64,000 nucleotides of DNA from Vibrio atlanticus (GTDB lineage: Bacteria; Pseudomonadota; Gammaproteobacteria; Enterobacterales; Vibrionaceae), in NCBI RefSeq assembly GCF_024347315.1, contig NZ_AP025460.1, forward strand, positions 3,162,001 to 3,226,000. Reading direction: 5' to 3'. Shown in pieces: positions 46,353 through 55,940 of this stretch; the first letter of the stretch is position 1; each line of letters opens with the position of its first letter. A program made the translations under genes and the position numbers. A model generated the notes under the pieces. That model did no database searches. It was given only the letters and a program-made list of their open reading frames with translations, and was not told where the DNA came from.

Positions 46353-46742
46353 ATGCAGATGATGAAAGAGCAGCAGGTTCTTTATTCGAGGTTTTACAAA
46401 GCACAGGATCGCTTTGCTTCATTAGAACAAGTTCAAGGCCATGAACCGTTTGTGATTCAAGAGTATATCGAGTGCGCACTCACGCTTTCTGCTTACTATG
46501 AAAAGCATGCCGCCCAAGAAAATATCTTGTTGTGCGAGCTGTATCTGCGCCAAGTTTTCTTCCATTTGATAGAAGCGATTGAGTCTCCAGAACGCAGTTT
46601 CGCCTTTCGTCATATCTGCCTAGACTCTATTCACTCACCACTATTTTATTTGAAACGACACTACTGCCAGCAGCCACAAGGCCAAGCGCGTTTCTTGAAT
46701 CTCAGCCAAACACTACAACAAGTCCAAGCCCCACTTAGCTAA
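46353..46742 (+). CDS. FagA-like small protein in a Fur-controlled fumC operon
   Basis: This 129-residue helical soluble protein has no recognised motif. Its position between a Fur box and fumC matches fagA of the Pseudomonas fagA-fumC-orfX-sodA iron-starvation operon, and the C-terminal pattern FRHICLDSIHSPLFYLKRHY looks like the FagA pattern as I remember it. Function is unknown. It begins at ATG 46353 or the nearby ATG 46359/46362. Twelve bp separate it from fumC. Confidence 0.6.
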   Translation: MQMMKEQQVLYSRFYKAQDRFASLEQVQGHEPFVIQEYIECALTLSAYYEKHAAQENILLCELYLRQVFFHLIEAIESPERSFAFRHICLDSIHSPLFYLKRHYCQQPQGQARFLNLSQTLQQVQAPLS

Positions 46743-46754
46743 CAAGGATAGAAG

Positions 46755-48140
46755 ATGACCCTACAATTTCGGATTGAAAAAGATAGCATGGGGGAAGTTA
46801 AAGTCCCTGCTGATGCGCTATATCAAGCACAAACTCAACGTGCCGTGGATAACTTCGCGTTTAGTTCGCACAAGATGCCAGATAGTTTCATTCAAGCACT
46901 GGCGCTGATTAAGCAGGCCGCCGCCGATACCAACGCTCAGTTAGGTTTATTAGAAGGTGATATTGCCAACGCGATAGCCGAAGCTAGCCAAGAGATCATT
47001 GAGGGTAAACACCTCGAGCAATTCCCTATTGATGTTTACCAAACCGGTTCTGGTACAAGCTCCAACATGAATGCCAACGAAGTGATTGCGACACTCGCTT
47101 CAAGAAGCCTGCAAGGAGACGTGAACCCAAATGATCACGTAAACATGGGGCAAAGCAGTAACGATGTCGTGCCGACAGCAATCCAAGTCAGTGTCGCTTT
47201 GATGGCAGAAAATAAGCTGTTGCCTGCACTTACCCACCTTTCTGCGGCGCTTACCGTAAAACAGCATGAACTTGCTGAGGTAGTCAAAACTGGCCGTACC
47301 CATCTAATGGATGCAATGCCGATTACCTTTGCTCAAGAGCTTGGTGGTTGGAAATTTCAGATTGAACATGCCAAGCAAGCGATAGAAAGCAGCTTGCCAG
47401 CAGTCAAGGCGCTTGCTCAAGGTGGTACAGCGGTAGGTACCGGGATTAATGCCGACCCACGCTTTGCCGATAAGTTTGCAAGTAACCTGTCTCAATCGAC
47501 AAAGATCAGTTTTACCTCGAGTGAAAACTTCTTTTTTAACCTCAGCAGCCAAGACGCGATCGTTGCACTGTCAGGTCAGCTCAAAACTGCAGCCGTTGCG
47601 ATCATGAAGATCTCAAACGATCTTCGCTGGATGAATTCAGGGCCGTTGGCTGGCTTAGGGGAAATTGAGTTGCAGGCTCTACAGCCGGGTTCATCGATCA
47701 TGCCTGGCAAAGTGAACCCTGTAATTCCAGAAGCAGCTGCAATGGCGGCAGCACAAGTGATTGGCAATGACACCACTATTACGATTGCAGGCCAATCGGG
47801 TAACTTCCAATTGAATGTGATGCTGCCCGTTATTGCTCATAACGTATTAGAAAGCATAGAGTTGTTAGCAAACAGTTCAGTCGCACTGGCTGATAAAGCA
47901 ATTTCTACCTTCACGGTACGCCAAGACAACCTCGATTTGGCACTGTCAAAGAACCCAATCCTAGTGACCGCACTTAACCCTGTGATTGGCTACTTGAAGG
48001 CGGCTGATATTGCCAAGAAAGCTTATAAAGAAGGCCTACCAATTCTGGATGTAGCAGAAAGAGAAACCGATCTTAGCCGAGAAGAGCTCAGCAAGCTGCT
48101 TGATCCAACCACACTGACACAGGGTGGCATTGCGGGTTAG
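46755..48140 (+). CDS. fumC: Class II (iron-independent) fumarase FumC
   Basis: Hydrates fumarate to malate without an Fe-S cluster. GSGTSSNMNANEV, GRTHLMDAMP and the signature GSSIMPGKVNP are present, and the opening FRIEKDSMGEVKVPADALYQAQTQRA is family typical. Length 461 (E. coli 467). Co-operonic with the fagA-like gene behind a Fur box: an iron-sparing replacement for Fe-S fumarases. Confidence 0.96.
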   Translation: MTLQFRIEKDSMGEVKVPADALYQAQTQRAVDNFAFSSHKMPDSFIQALALIKQAAADTNAQLGLLEGDIANAIAEASQEIIEGKHLEQFPIDVYQTGSGTSSNMNANEVIATLASRSLQGDVNPNDHVNMGQSSNDVVPTAIQVSVALMAENKLLPALTHLSAALTVKQHELAEVVKTGRTHLMDAMPITFAQELGGWKFQIEHAKQAIESSLPAVKALAQGGTAVGTGINADPRFADKFASNLSQSTKISFTSSENFFFNLSSQDAIVALSGQLKTAAVAIMKISNDLRWMNSGPLAGLGEIELQALQPGSSIMPGKVNPVIPEAAAMAAAQVIGNDTTITIAGQSGNFQLNVMLPVIAHNVLESIELLANSSVALADKAISTFTVRQDNLDLALSKNPILVTALNPVIGYLKAADIAKKAYKEGLPILDVAERETDLSREELSKLLDPTTLTQGGIAG

Positions 48141-48177
48141 TTATTGAATTAACAAGCGAATAGTCATCCACAGAAAC

Positions 48178-48205
48178 AAAAAAGGCCTCACCTGAGGCCT
48201 TTTTA
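48178..48205. terminator. Bidirectional terminator between fumC and crbS
   Basis: AAAGGCCTCA, CC, TGAGGCCTTT with A and T tracts, shared by convergent genes. Confidence 0.92.
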
Positions 48206-48225
48206 ATCTCTAAGAGTTAATTAAA

Positions 48226-51200
48226 CTAACTCACCCGATTTAGGACCGCTCTGAGTTTTAGTGGCTTCACAGGTTTAGCAATAAAGCTAAAGCTGTTGGC
48301 CTTTATCGCTGCCAACATGTCATCGGTTCTATCTGCACTGATGATGACCCCTTCAAAAGAGTCCCCAAGGCGCAAACGACACTGCTGCAATACTTCGAGC
48401 CCCGTTCTGCCATTATCTAAACGGTAATCAGAGAAAATCACATCCGGCTGCCAATCATCATCGAGACACTTCAAACTTTCGACTAGATCAACGGCTGTCT
48501 TAACTTCACAGCCCCATCGCCCTATCAAGTTCTCCATACCGACCAAAATTTCTCGCTCATTATCGACACACAGTATTTTCAAGTGCTCGATATCACTGGT
48601 CGCCATTGGCGTAGAAGCTTGCACAACCGGAGCCACTTGCTCTGCTCTCGCTAAGGTGATGGAAAAGACGCTGCCTTCTCCCGGCCATGAACGCATCGAG
48701 ATTTGATGACCAAGCACATGAGCAATCCCTTTCGAAATCGCCAACCCTAATCCCAACCCCTGATCGGCACGAACTTGGCTGCCACGCGTAAACTCTTCGA
48801 AGATCTCTTGTTGCTTGTCTTCATCGATACCGGTTCCGTTATCCCACACATCAATTCGTACCTGACCATTGACTCGTCTCGCACCCAGCACCACTTTTCC
48901 TTCAGGGTTATAGCGAAATGCATTCGTTAAAAAGTTCTGAATCACTCGTCTTAATAACTTAGGGTCAGAATGAATAAACAGTGACGATGGAATCATCTGA
49001 AACTGTATTTTTTGCTGTGTCGCTAAAGCGCTAAATTCCGCATTCAAATTGGTCAGCACATCATGCACGGCAATCGCGTGAATGTTGGTTTCTAATTTTC
49101 CTGACTCCAATCGCGAGATATCAAGCAGGTCGCCAATCAGATCTTCAGCCGCACCCAACGCACTTTCGATATGAGAAGAAAGCTGCTTCTCCTCTTGCTC
49201 TTTTGCCACCTCAGATAGCGAAGAAGCAAACAAGCGAGCAGCATTTAATGGCTGCATCAAATCGTGACTAACAGCCGCAAGAAAACGACTCTTAGATTGT
49301 GATTCTTGGTCAGAGATTTGCGTCGCCTTTACCAAGCGATGGTTAAGCTTCTCGAGCTCTTGAGTTCGTTCATGGACTCTCGATTCCAAGCTTTCATTAG
49401 CATCTTTTAGCGCTTGCTCTGCTTGTCTGAAAACCGTGATGTCGGTAAAGCTCATGACGAAGCCACCACTAGGCATTGGGTTACCTTGCACCTCAATCAC
49501 TCGACCATCCGGACGAATACGAGATGAGGTGTGTCGCGTGCCTTGCTCAAGGTGATAAACACGGCGTCGAACGTGATCTTCTGGGTCGCCTGGGCCACAT
49601 AAACCTTGCTCAGCATTGTGACGAATTACATCTGAAATGGGTCGACCCACCTGAATCAAGCCAGCAGGGAATTCAAACAGCTCTAAGTAACGTTGATTCC
49701 ACGCCACCAGCCTCATTTGTTTGTCAATTACGGCAATGCCTTGGCCAATATGTTCAATCGCTCCTTGCAGTAAACCACGGCTGAAGTCGTACAGTTCCGA
49801 AGCTTCATCCACGATGGTCGCGACTTCTTCAAGCTGCATATTTCTGCCCTGCAAGGCCGAAGTAAGTACTAACTTAGCTGAAGATGCACCGAATACACCA
49901 GCGAGCACACGTTCTGCATGTCGAATCAGGCTTGCGGGCGCTTGTTGGTTAGGAAGTAGCGGCTGCCCGTGCTGTTGCCAATAACTCTGTAAGGCACTTT
50001 TCGCACGCTTACGCCCCACAAAACGAGACGCCAGCATTTCTAATTCAGCGACCGTCACACGGCTCTGATAGAGGCTGATGTTCTCATTTTCTGGTAATGG
50101 TGTGCCAATAAAAGCAGCCGATTGTAAACGCTCACTTAGGCTTGGTCTGGTCGTCATCGAGACCACGGCATAGCACAAGGTATTGAGTAAAATACTCAGC
50201 ACTATGCCCCAATTTGAGCTGCTAACATCCCAACTTCTCAGCAGTTCCGGCGGCGTGATAATCCACAGCAGTAAGTTACTTTCGCTATCGCCCGCTAGCA
50301 TGCTGGTTTGACTCATCAGGGTAATCAGCCAGATCACCGAACCGACAAGCAAACCGACATAGACACCCTTACGGTTTCCGGGACGCCAGTACAATCCACC
50401 AATTAATGCAGGAGCGAACTGAGCAATCGCCGCAAAGGAAAGAAAGCCAATCGCCGACAGTGAGTGAATGGTATCGAGCGCTTGATAGAACAGCCAAGCA
50501 CCAAGTAACAGCAGTAAAATCAACCCACGCCGAATCACCAGCAACATGCCAGAAAAATGTCGATGGGTTCTTTGAGTTAGGCGCATACGGCGCAGCAGCA
50601 ATGGCATCACTAAATCATTCGATACCATGATCGCTAATGCGATGGTCGAGACAATCACCATGCCACTCGCCGCCGAAGTACCTCCGAGGAAAGCTAACAA
50701 AGCAATGTGATTCGCACCTTCTGCCATTGGTACACTGATCACGTAAGTATCAGCCGGCATGTCGGTGAGCAGCCCTTGTCCTGCCCAAGCAATTGGCAGC
50801 ACAAACAGGCCCATCAAAATCAGATAAAGTGGAAACAACCAGCGAGCGGTATGCAAATCTTGAGGACGTTCGTTCTCAACCACCATGGTGTGAAATTGGC
50901 GCGGCAGACAGACAATCGCCAACATGGTCAAAACGGTATGAATAATTAAGGTCGGAATATTAGGCGATTCGTAGGTGGAAGCCGCCACATCAAACAAGTC
51001 AATTTTGTCACTGCTCATCGCCAGATAGATAATAAACAGGCCAACAATCAGGAAAGCCGCTAGCTTAACAATTGACTCAAACGCCACCGCCATCATCATG
51101 CCACGGTGATGCTCTGTGTTATCGATGTGCCGCGTACCAAACAGCATGGTAAAAATGGCCAAAGCACCGACCACAAACCAAGACACGTGATAATCCTGAT

Positions 51201-51657
51201 AGCCGAAATCAGACGCTAGGTTTGGCGCAACAATATCTAGCCCCATGGTGATACCACGCAGCTGTAGCGCGATATAAGGAAGAATACCGACCACGGCAAT
51301 CACGGTGACGGCAACAGCCAAGCCCTGAGATTTTCCATAACGAGCCGCGATAAAATCGGCAATTGAAGTGATGTGTTCACGCTTTGCAATCAGGATCAAC
51401 CGCGCCAAGATCCGCCACCCGAGTGTAAAGACCAGAATGGGGGCGAGGTAGATGGGTAAAAAGGACCATGGGTTATTGCTCGCCTGTCCGACCGTTCCAT
51501 AGAAAGTCCAAGAGGTACAATACACTGCAATCGAAAGGCTATAGATCCATGGCCGCCAACGCGATAGCCAACGAACCTGCCTGTCTCCATACCAAGCGAT
51601 CAGAAATAACACGCCCAAATAGGCTAAAGAGACTGGAATTACTATCCATCCTTGCAT
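48226..51657 (-). CDS. crbS: Hybrid sensor histidine kinase with SLC5-type transporter domain, probable CrbS
   Basis: A sodium/solute-symporter-like N-terminus with about 13 transmembrane helices (1-510) is fused to a PAS-type domain (about 635-745, HIGQGIAVIDKQ), a coiled coil and a kinase: H box AAVSHDLMQPLNAARLF (H798), N box NFLTNAFRYNP, G boxes DNGTGIDE and GLGLGLAIS. A C-terminal receiver has phospho-acceptor D1077 (IFSDYRLDNG) and KPVKP. This is the CrbS architecture. ATG 51657 is chosen (1143 aa) because AAAAGGG sits at good spacing. The upstream ATG 51678 abuts the U-tract of a hairpin. Confidence 0.85.
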   Translation of the reverse strand: MQGWIVIPVSLAYLGVLFLIAWYGDRQVRWLSRWRPWIYSLSIAVYCTSWTFYGTVGQASNNPWSFLPIYLAPILVFTLGWRILARLILIAKREHITSIADFIAARYGKSQGLAVAVTVIAVVGILPYIALQLRGITMGLDIVAPNLASDFGYQDYHVSWFVVGALAIFTMLFGTRHIDNTEHHRGMMMAVAFESIVKLAAFLIVGLFIIYLAMSSDKIDLFDVAASTYESPNIPTLIIHTVLTMLAIVCLPRQFHTMVVENERPQDLHTARWLFPLYLILMGLFVLPIAWAGQGLLTDMPADTYVISVPMAEGANHIALLAFLGGTSAASGMVIVSTIALAIMVSNDLVMPLLLRRMRLTQRTHRHFSGMLLVIRRGLILLLLLGAWLFYQALDTIHSLSAIGFLSFAAIAQFAPALIGGLYWRPGNRKGVYVGLLVGSVIWLITLMSQTSMLAGDSESNLLLWIITPPELLRSWDVSSSNWGIVLSILLNTLCYAVVSMTTRPSLSERLQSAAFIGTPLPENENISLYQSRVTVAELEMLASRFVGRKRAKSALQSYWQQHGQPLLPNQQAPASLIRHAERVLAGVFGASSAKLVLTSALQGRNMQLEEVATIVDEASELYDFSRGLLQGAIEHIGQGIAVIDKQMRLVAWNQRYLELFEFPAGLIQVGRPISDVIRHNAEQGLCGPGDPEDHVRRRVYHLEQGTRHTSSRIRPDGRVIEVQGNPMPSGGFVMSFTDITVFRQAEQALKDANESLESRVHERTQELEKLNHRLVKATQISDQESQSKSRFLAAVSHDLMQPLNAARLFASSLSEVAKEQEEKQLSSHIESALGAAEDLIGDLLDISRLESGKLETNIHAIAVHDVLTNLNAEFSALATQQKIQFQMIPSSLFIHSDPKLLRRVIQNFLTNAFRYNPEGKVVLGARRVNGQVRIDVWDNGTGIDEDKQQEIFEEFTRGSQVRADQGLGLGLAISKGIAHVLGHQISMRSWPGEGSVFSITLARAEQVAPVVQASTPMATSDIEHLKILCVDNEREILVGMENLIGRWGCEVKTAVDLVESLKCLDDDWQPDVIFSDYRLDNGRTGLEVLQQCRLRLGDSFEGVIISADRTDDMLAAIKANSFSFIAKPVKPLKLRAVLNRVS

Positions 51658-51677
51658 TAAAAACCCTTTTTCATCCA

Positions 51678-51707
51678 TAAAAAAACCTCTCCATAAGGGA
51701 GAGGTTT
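51678..51707 (-). terminator. Hairpin with U-tract in the crbS leader / after the MFS gene
   Basis: On the minus strand AAACCTCTCC, CTTAT, GGAGAGGTTT is followed by T7, then the crbS start region only 22-25 nt on. It ends the upstream MFS gene (68 bp after its stop), but leaves no room for a crbS promoter downstream. It may act as an attenuator for crbS. Confidence 0.8.
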
Positions 51708-51774
51708 CATTTAACTAAGGATGGGTCATTAACTCAATCGAATCGCTTAAATTCTGTGCTTCAGACTCTAATTA

Positions 51775-52971
51775 TCAGCATTTGCTGTTAGATTCTAATT
51801 GTTCCGAACCTGATTGATTAATCTCAACCACTGAACTTCTCTCGTCCAACTTAATGAACAGAGCAAGAGCACCCATCGCGGCCATACCCCAGAAGATGTT
51901 TGCCCCCCAAAGCTCATAGCCCCAACCACTTAAGGTCGTCATTAGTGCGATAACAGCTCCCAATGGGATCGCGTTATACAGAGCTTGCAGCGCGACCATT
52001 TTATTCTGTTCTTCTGATTGAATGTATTGAATGGCTGCGATGTGTGCCATAGCAAACGTCACACCATGCAGCATTTGCACCATAACCAAGGCGAAAATCG
52101 CCGTTGTTGATGCCGTAATCCCCCAGCGAGCCATCACACCGATTGCAGCTACCACGAACAGAGTACGCATTGACCAGCCAGAGAATAAGCGCTTACTGAG
52201 AGCAAACACAGCCACCTCAGCAACAACGCCTAGGCTCCATAAATAACCAATAATCGCTTCTGAGTGACCGGCTTCTTTCCAGTAAATCGCACTAAAACTG
52301 TAGTAAGCCGCATGGCTACCTTGCAGCAACGCCATCAAGGCCAAAAATTTAACCACAGACGACTCACGCAGTAACTCACCTAATTTTGGTCGCACTGCTT
52401 GTTTCTCAGATTGCGTTACTGGCATCACGTTAGGGTTTCTCATCGCCAACACTAACGACAACAGCACACCAACAAGCGCTGTATACAAAATCATATCAGT
52501 GCCAAACTGTGCGACTAAATAACCCACCACGGTTGAACCCGCAATAAAAGCAATCGAACCCCATAAACGAGTGCGTCCATAGTCAAGCATCTTAAGACGA
52601 CTGTAATGGTTAGCCATTGCGTCAGAAAGAGGGATAACCGGCCCACAACACAGGTTAAACAATACTGTTGCCAACAGCATCAATAGAAAACTGCCTCCAG
52701 TGAAGAAGTGGAAACCAACAAATAACAATGAGGCGAAGCTCAACCAGCGCAGAGCGGGCAAAAGATTCTCTACGTTATGGATGCGCGGCGTAATCACAAG
52801 GTTAGCAACACAGCGAGTCGCAAAACCAATACCAATCAATACACCGATGTCCCCTGCAGAAACGCCTTGGTCTTCAAACCACAACGCCCAAAATGGCAAG
52901 TACACACCATACGCAAAAAAGAAACCAAGAAAATACTGAGATATCCATCCGTAAGGAGAGGGGCTAAACAT
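51775..52971 (-). CDS. MFS transporter, HcaT/3-phenylpropionate-like
   Basis: This 398-residue major facilitator has 12 transmembrane segments. The opening ISQYFLGFFFAYGVYLPFWALWFEDQGVSAGDIGVLIG and the segment YGRTRLWGSIAFIAGS match the HcaT/LacY-like MFS group. No aromatic catabolic genes are near, so the substrate is unknown. The gene is followed by the hairpin that leads into crbS. Its upstream gap carries a heptamer microsatellite. Confidence 0.8.
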   Translation of the reverse strand: MFSPSPYGWISQYFLGFFFAYGVYLPFWALWFEDQGVSAGDIGVLIGIGFATRCVANLVITPRIHNVENLLPALRWLSFASLLFVGFHFFTGGSFLLMLLATVLFNLCCGPVIPLSDAMANHYSRLKMLDYGRTRLWGSIAFIAGSTVVGYLVAQFGTDMILYTALVGVLLSLVLAMRNPNVMPVTQSEKQAVRPKLGELLRESSVVKFLALMALLQGSHAAYYSFSAIYWKEAGHSEAIIGYLWSLGVVAEVAVFALSKRLFSGWSMRTLFVVAAIGVMARWGITASTTAIFALVMVQMLHGVTFAMAHIAAIQYIQSEEQNKMVALQALYNAIPLGAVIALMTTLSGWGYELWGANIFWGMAAMGALALFIKLDERSSVVEINQSGSEQLESNSKC

Positions 52972-53082
52972 AAATAACCTATAAAGTGTGCGGAAAAAGG
53001 CGGCTCCAATTATGCCTATCTAGAGTAGGATGAAAAAGGGAATTATTACTGGGATAGCATTCCTATATTTAATTAGCCTAGA

Positions 53083-53145
53083 TATCACTTATCACTTATC
53101 ACTTATCACTTATCACTTATCACTTATCACTTATCACTTATCACC
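53083..53145. repeat. 7-bp microsatellite (TATCACT)9
   Basis: Eight perfect TATCACT units (53083-53138) and a ninth with one change lie in the 277-bp gap between the divergent MFS and cNMP/CBS genes. This places a variable-length tract where promoters of both genes must be. Unit changes of 7 bp would rotate flanking sites by about two-thirds of a helical turn. Confidence 0.95.
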
Positions 53146-53248
53146 AAGCTATATCACGTTCGTCGATATCTAGTCTGCATTTAGACTAAAGTCGTCTGGA
53201 GCTTCGCTGGTATTTTGTCAGACTGATTAAAGACTCCCACTTCTTGTG

Positions 53249-55078
53249 ATGCTTATGCCTGAAAAATTTAATATGCAGCACCCACCCTTCGATAGCCTGT
53301 CCGATACGGAACAGTTGAAGCTTCGCTCTTCATTAGACGTGGTGTATTACCGCTCTCAAGAAGTGATACTGGAAGCAGATAGGCCGAGCAGACACCTGCA
53401 CATCCTGATCAAAGGAGCCGTTGAAGAGCGCGCGAGCAGTGATGGTGAGATTTACGCACATTACGCCAATGACGATATTTTTGATGTGCGCAGCCAGTTT
53501 GAACCTCACACCAAACATCAATATATCGCACTCGAAGACACCTTAAGCTACCTACTGCCTACCGATGTTTTTCTCGATCTTTATCACGCCAATGGTCAAT
53601 TTGCCGCCTACTTTGATAGTAACCTGTCGACACGGAAAGCTCTGATTGAGGCCGCTCAGCAGCAACAAAACCTTGCCGAGTTTATATTGACCAAAGTGGA
53701 TGACTCTATCTATCACCCACCACTGATTCTTGAGCCAGGGCAACCCATCAACCAAGTGACTCAAACCCTAAAAGAACAAGGCTTAGACTCGGCGCTAGTG
53801 CATTTAGACGACAAAGGCATAAAAGATTTTGGTTCAGGCTCCTTACCGTATGGGATCGTCACACGAACCAATTTATTGCACGCTGTAATGCTCGATAACT
53901 TCCCACAGGATACGCCTGTTGGCGAGATTGCAACATTTCCGGTGATGCACGTAAACCAAGGTGATTTCTTATTTAATGCCATGATTACCATGACCAGAAA
54001 CCGGGTAAAAAGGTTGATGGTTTGTGACGGTCTAAATGCTGTCGGCATGGTGGATATGACACAAATCCTCAGTGCATTCTCCACTCACTCTCACGTGCTC
54101 ACTTTGCGTATTGCGCGATCCACCAGCATTGAAGAGCTCGCATTAGCCTCCAACAAACAACGTCAACTGGTCGAAAGCCTACTCAATAACGGCATTCGCA
54201 CGCGCTTCATCATGGAGCTAATTTCAGCCGTTAATGAACAGATAATAGAGAAAGCGTTTGAGTTGGTTATCCCACCCGCACTGCATAATCATTGCTGCCT
54301 CATCGTGTTGGGTTCCGAAGGCCGTGGAGAACAAATTCTCAAAACCGATCAAGACAACGCGCTGATTATTCAAGATGGTTTAGAGTGGCATCAATGCCAG
54401 AGTGCTATGAACGACCTCACTCACACATTGCAGCAATTGGGCTATCCACTCTGTCCGGGCAACGTGATGGTCAACAACCCCAAATGGGTGCATTCAGAAC
54501 AAGAGTGGAAACAAACCCTCACCCGTTGGGTAAAAAAAGCCACGCCAGATACCGTGATGGATATCGCGATCATGGCGGATGCACACGCCGTTGCGGGTAA
54601 TAGAGAGTTATTAAAACCCGTAAAGCAGCACCTAAGTGATTTGATGCTCGGACAAGAATTGATTCTGACTGAATTCTGCCGACCGGCTCTGAACTTCTCA
54701 GTACCCCTCACCCTGTTTGGCAATGTTAAACAATCCAAGTCAGGGCTCGATATCAAACAAGGCGGTATTTTCCCTATCGTGCATGGTGTGAGGGCACTCT
54801 GTCTTGAGCATGGTGTCACGGTAAACAACACCTTCGAACGCATTGAACAGTTGGTCTGTAAGAAAGTGCTTGAGCAAAGTACCGCCGATAACCTTAGTGA
54901 AGCACTCAAACAGTTCTTTAAGTGGCGCTTAGCCCAAAGACTTTCTCAGCAGCACAGTAGCAACAAGATTAACGTCAAATTGATGGAGCGAGCAGACAGA
55001 GACTTACTTCGCCATAGCTTGCATGTGGTCAAAAAATTCAAGCAATGGCTTGGCTACCACTATCAGATACGAGATTAG
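53249..55078 (+). CDS. cNMP-binding / CBS / nucleotidyltransferase-like signal protein (DUF294)
   Basis: Domains in order: cyclic-nucleotide-binding fold (about 8-115), a pair of CBS domains (about 150-275), a DUF294 putative nucleotidyltransferase with LGSEGRGEQILKTDQDNALI (G-S-x(n)-D-x-D, about 350-373) and a C-terminal helical substrate-binding domain. Length 610. Such proteins often sit beside a DnaQ-like exonuclease and acetate genes in proteobacteria, as here. The ligand and substrate are unknown. Start is uncertain (GTG 53246, ATG 53249 or 53255); no Shine-Dalgarno decides. Confidence 0.8.
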   Translation: MLMPEKFNMQHPPFDSLSDTEQLKLRSSLDVVYYRSQEVILEADRPSRHLHILIKGAVEERASSDGEIYAHYANDDIFDVRSQFEPHTKHQYIALEDTLSYLLPTDVFLDLYHANGQFAAYFDSNLSTRKALIEAAQQQQNLAEFILTKVDDSIYHPPLILEPGQPINQVTQTLKEQGLDSALVHLDDKGIKDFGSGSLPYGIVTRTNLLHAVMLDNFPQDTPVGEIATFPVMHVNQGDFLFNAMITMTRNRVKRLMVCDGLNAVGMVDMTQILSAFSTHSHVLTLRIARSTSIEELALASNKQRQLVESLLNNGIRTRFIMELISAVNEQIIEKAFELVIPPALHNHCCLIVLGSEGRGEQILKTDQDNALIIQDGLEWHQCQSAMNDLTHTLQQLGYPLCPGNVMVNNPKWVHSEQEWKQTLTRWVKKATPDTVMDIAIMADAHAVAGNRELLKPVKQHLSDLMLGQELILTEFCRPALNFSVPLTLFGNVKQSKSGLDIKQGGIFPIVHGVRALCLEHGVTVNNTFERIEQLVCKKVLEQSTADNLSEALKQFFKWRLAQRLSQQHSSNKINVKLMERADRDLLRHSLHVVKKFKQWLGYHYQIRD

Positions 55079-55089
55079 GCGATTGAACG

Positions 55090-55722
55090 ATGAATAGATT
55101 GGTTCGTTATTACTGGCATCATAAACTCAAAGGCTCTACTTATCAGCCTCTGTTTACTGCGCCTGCTAATCACGAATACGTATCTCTCGATTGTGAAACC
55201 ACCAGCCTCGACCCCAATCAGGCAGAATTAGTCACCATTGCCGCAACCAAGATCATCGGCAACCGAATCATTACCAGCCAACCTTTTGAAGTCCGATTGC
55301 GCGCCCCTCAATCGCTCGATTGCAATTCAATAAAAATCCACCGTATTCGCCATCAAGATCTAAAGCACGGCCTCGAAGAAAAACAGGCTTTAATCGAGCT
55401 ACTGAACTTCATTGGAAATCGTCCTTTAGTCGGCTATCACATCCGCTATGATAAAAAAATCCTCGATCGTGCCTGTTTAAAACAGCTTGGATTTCCACTG
55501 CCTAACCGATTAGTCGAAGTAAGCCAACTTTATCAAGACAAGCTCGAAAGGCAGCTGCCCAATGCCTATTTTGATCTCAGTATGGACGCAATCTGTCGCC
55601 AGCTCGATTTACCTATCCCCGTCAATAAACATGATGCATTACAAGACGCTATCTCCGCCGCCCTGATCTTTGTTCGCCTGAAGCATGGTGATCTACCCCG
55701 TTTCAACTCTTCTTATTCTTAA
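55090..55722 (+). CDS. DnaQ-like 3'-5' exonuclease
   Basis: DEDDh exonuclease with SLDCETTSLDP (ExoI), VGYHIRYDKKIL (ExoII) and NKHDALQDA (ExoIII His-Asp). At 210 residues it lacks the polymerase-binding C-terminus of the replicative epsilon subunit, so it is a free-standing nuclease. It starts 11 bp after the DUF294 gene, clearly one operon. Why a nuclease accompanies this signalling protein is not known to me. Confidence 0.85.
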   Translation: MNRLVRYYWHHKLKGSTYQPLFTAPANHEYVSLDCETTSLDPNQAELVTIAATKIIGNRIITSQPFEVRLRAPQSLDCNSIKIHRIRHQDLKHGLEEKQALIELLNFIGNRPLVGYHIRYDKKILDRACLKQLGFPLPNRLVEVSQLYQDKLERQLPNAYFDLSMDAICRQLDLPIPVNKHDALQDAISAALIFVRLKHGDLPRFNSSYS

Positions 55723-55940
55723 TTCAACCACTGGCGCTTCACATAGAGAGCAACATCTCAAAAATGAACTTAACTCGCTATTTTGTAAGTGAAAAGCAGC
55801 GTCTCATCCTAAAGTCTAATTGTGGAAATCGCCATCCTAGTCGAGAGTGATAACACAAAGACGGTTCTGTAATAGACCTAGAAACTGAACACAAAGGAAG
55901 TTGCCAGTTCATTAGGAATGTAGGCACAAGGAGAGATGCA

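Noticed and set aside
53083..53145. CRISPR array
   Set aside because: Units are 7 bp, directly abutting and without spacers; it is a microsatellite. No cas genes are present.
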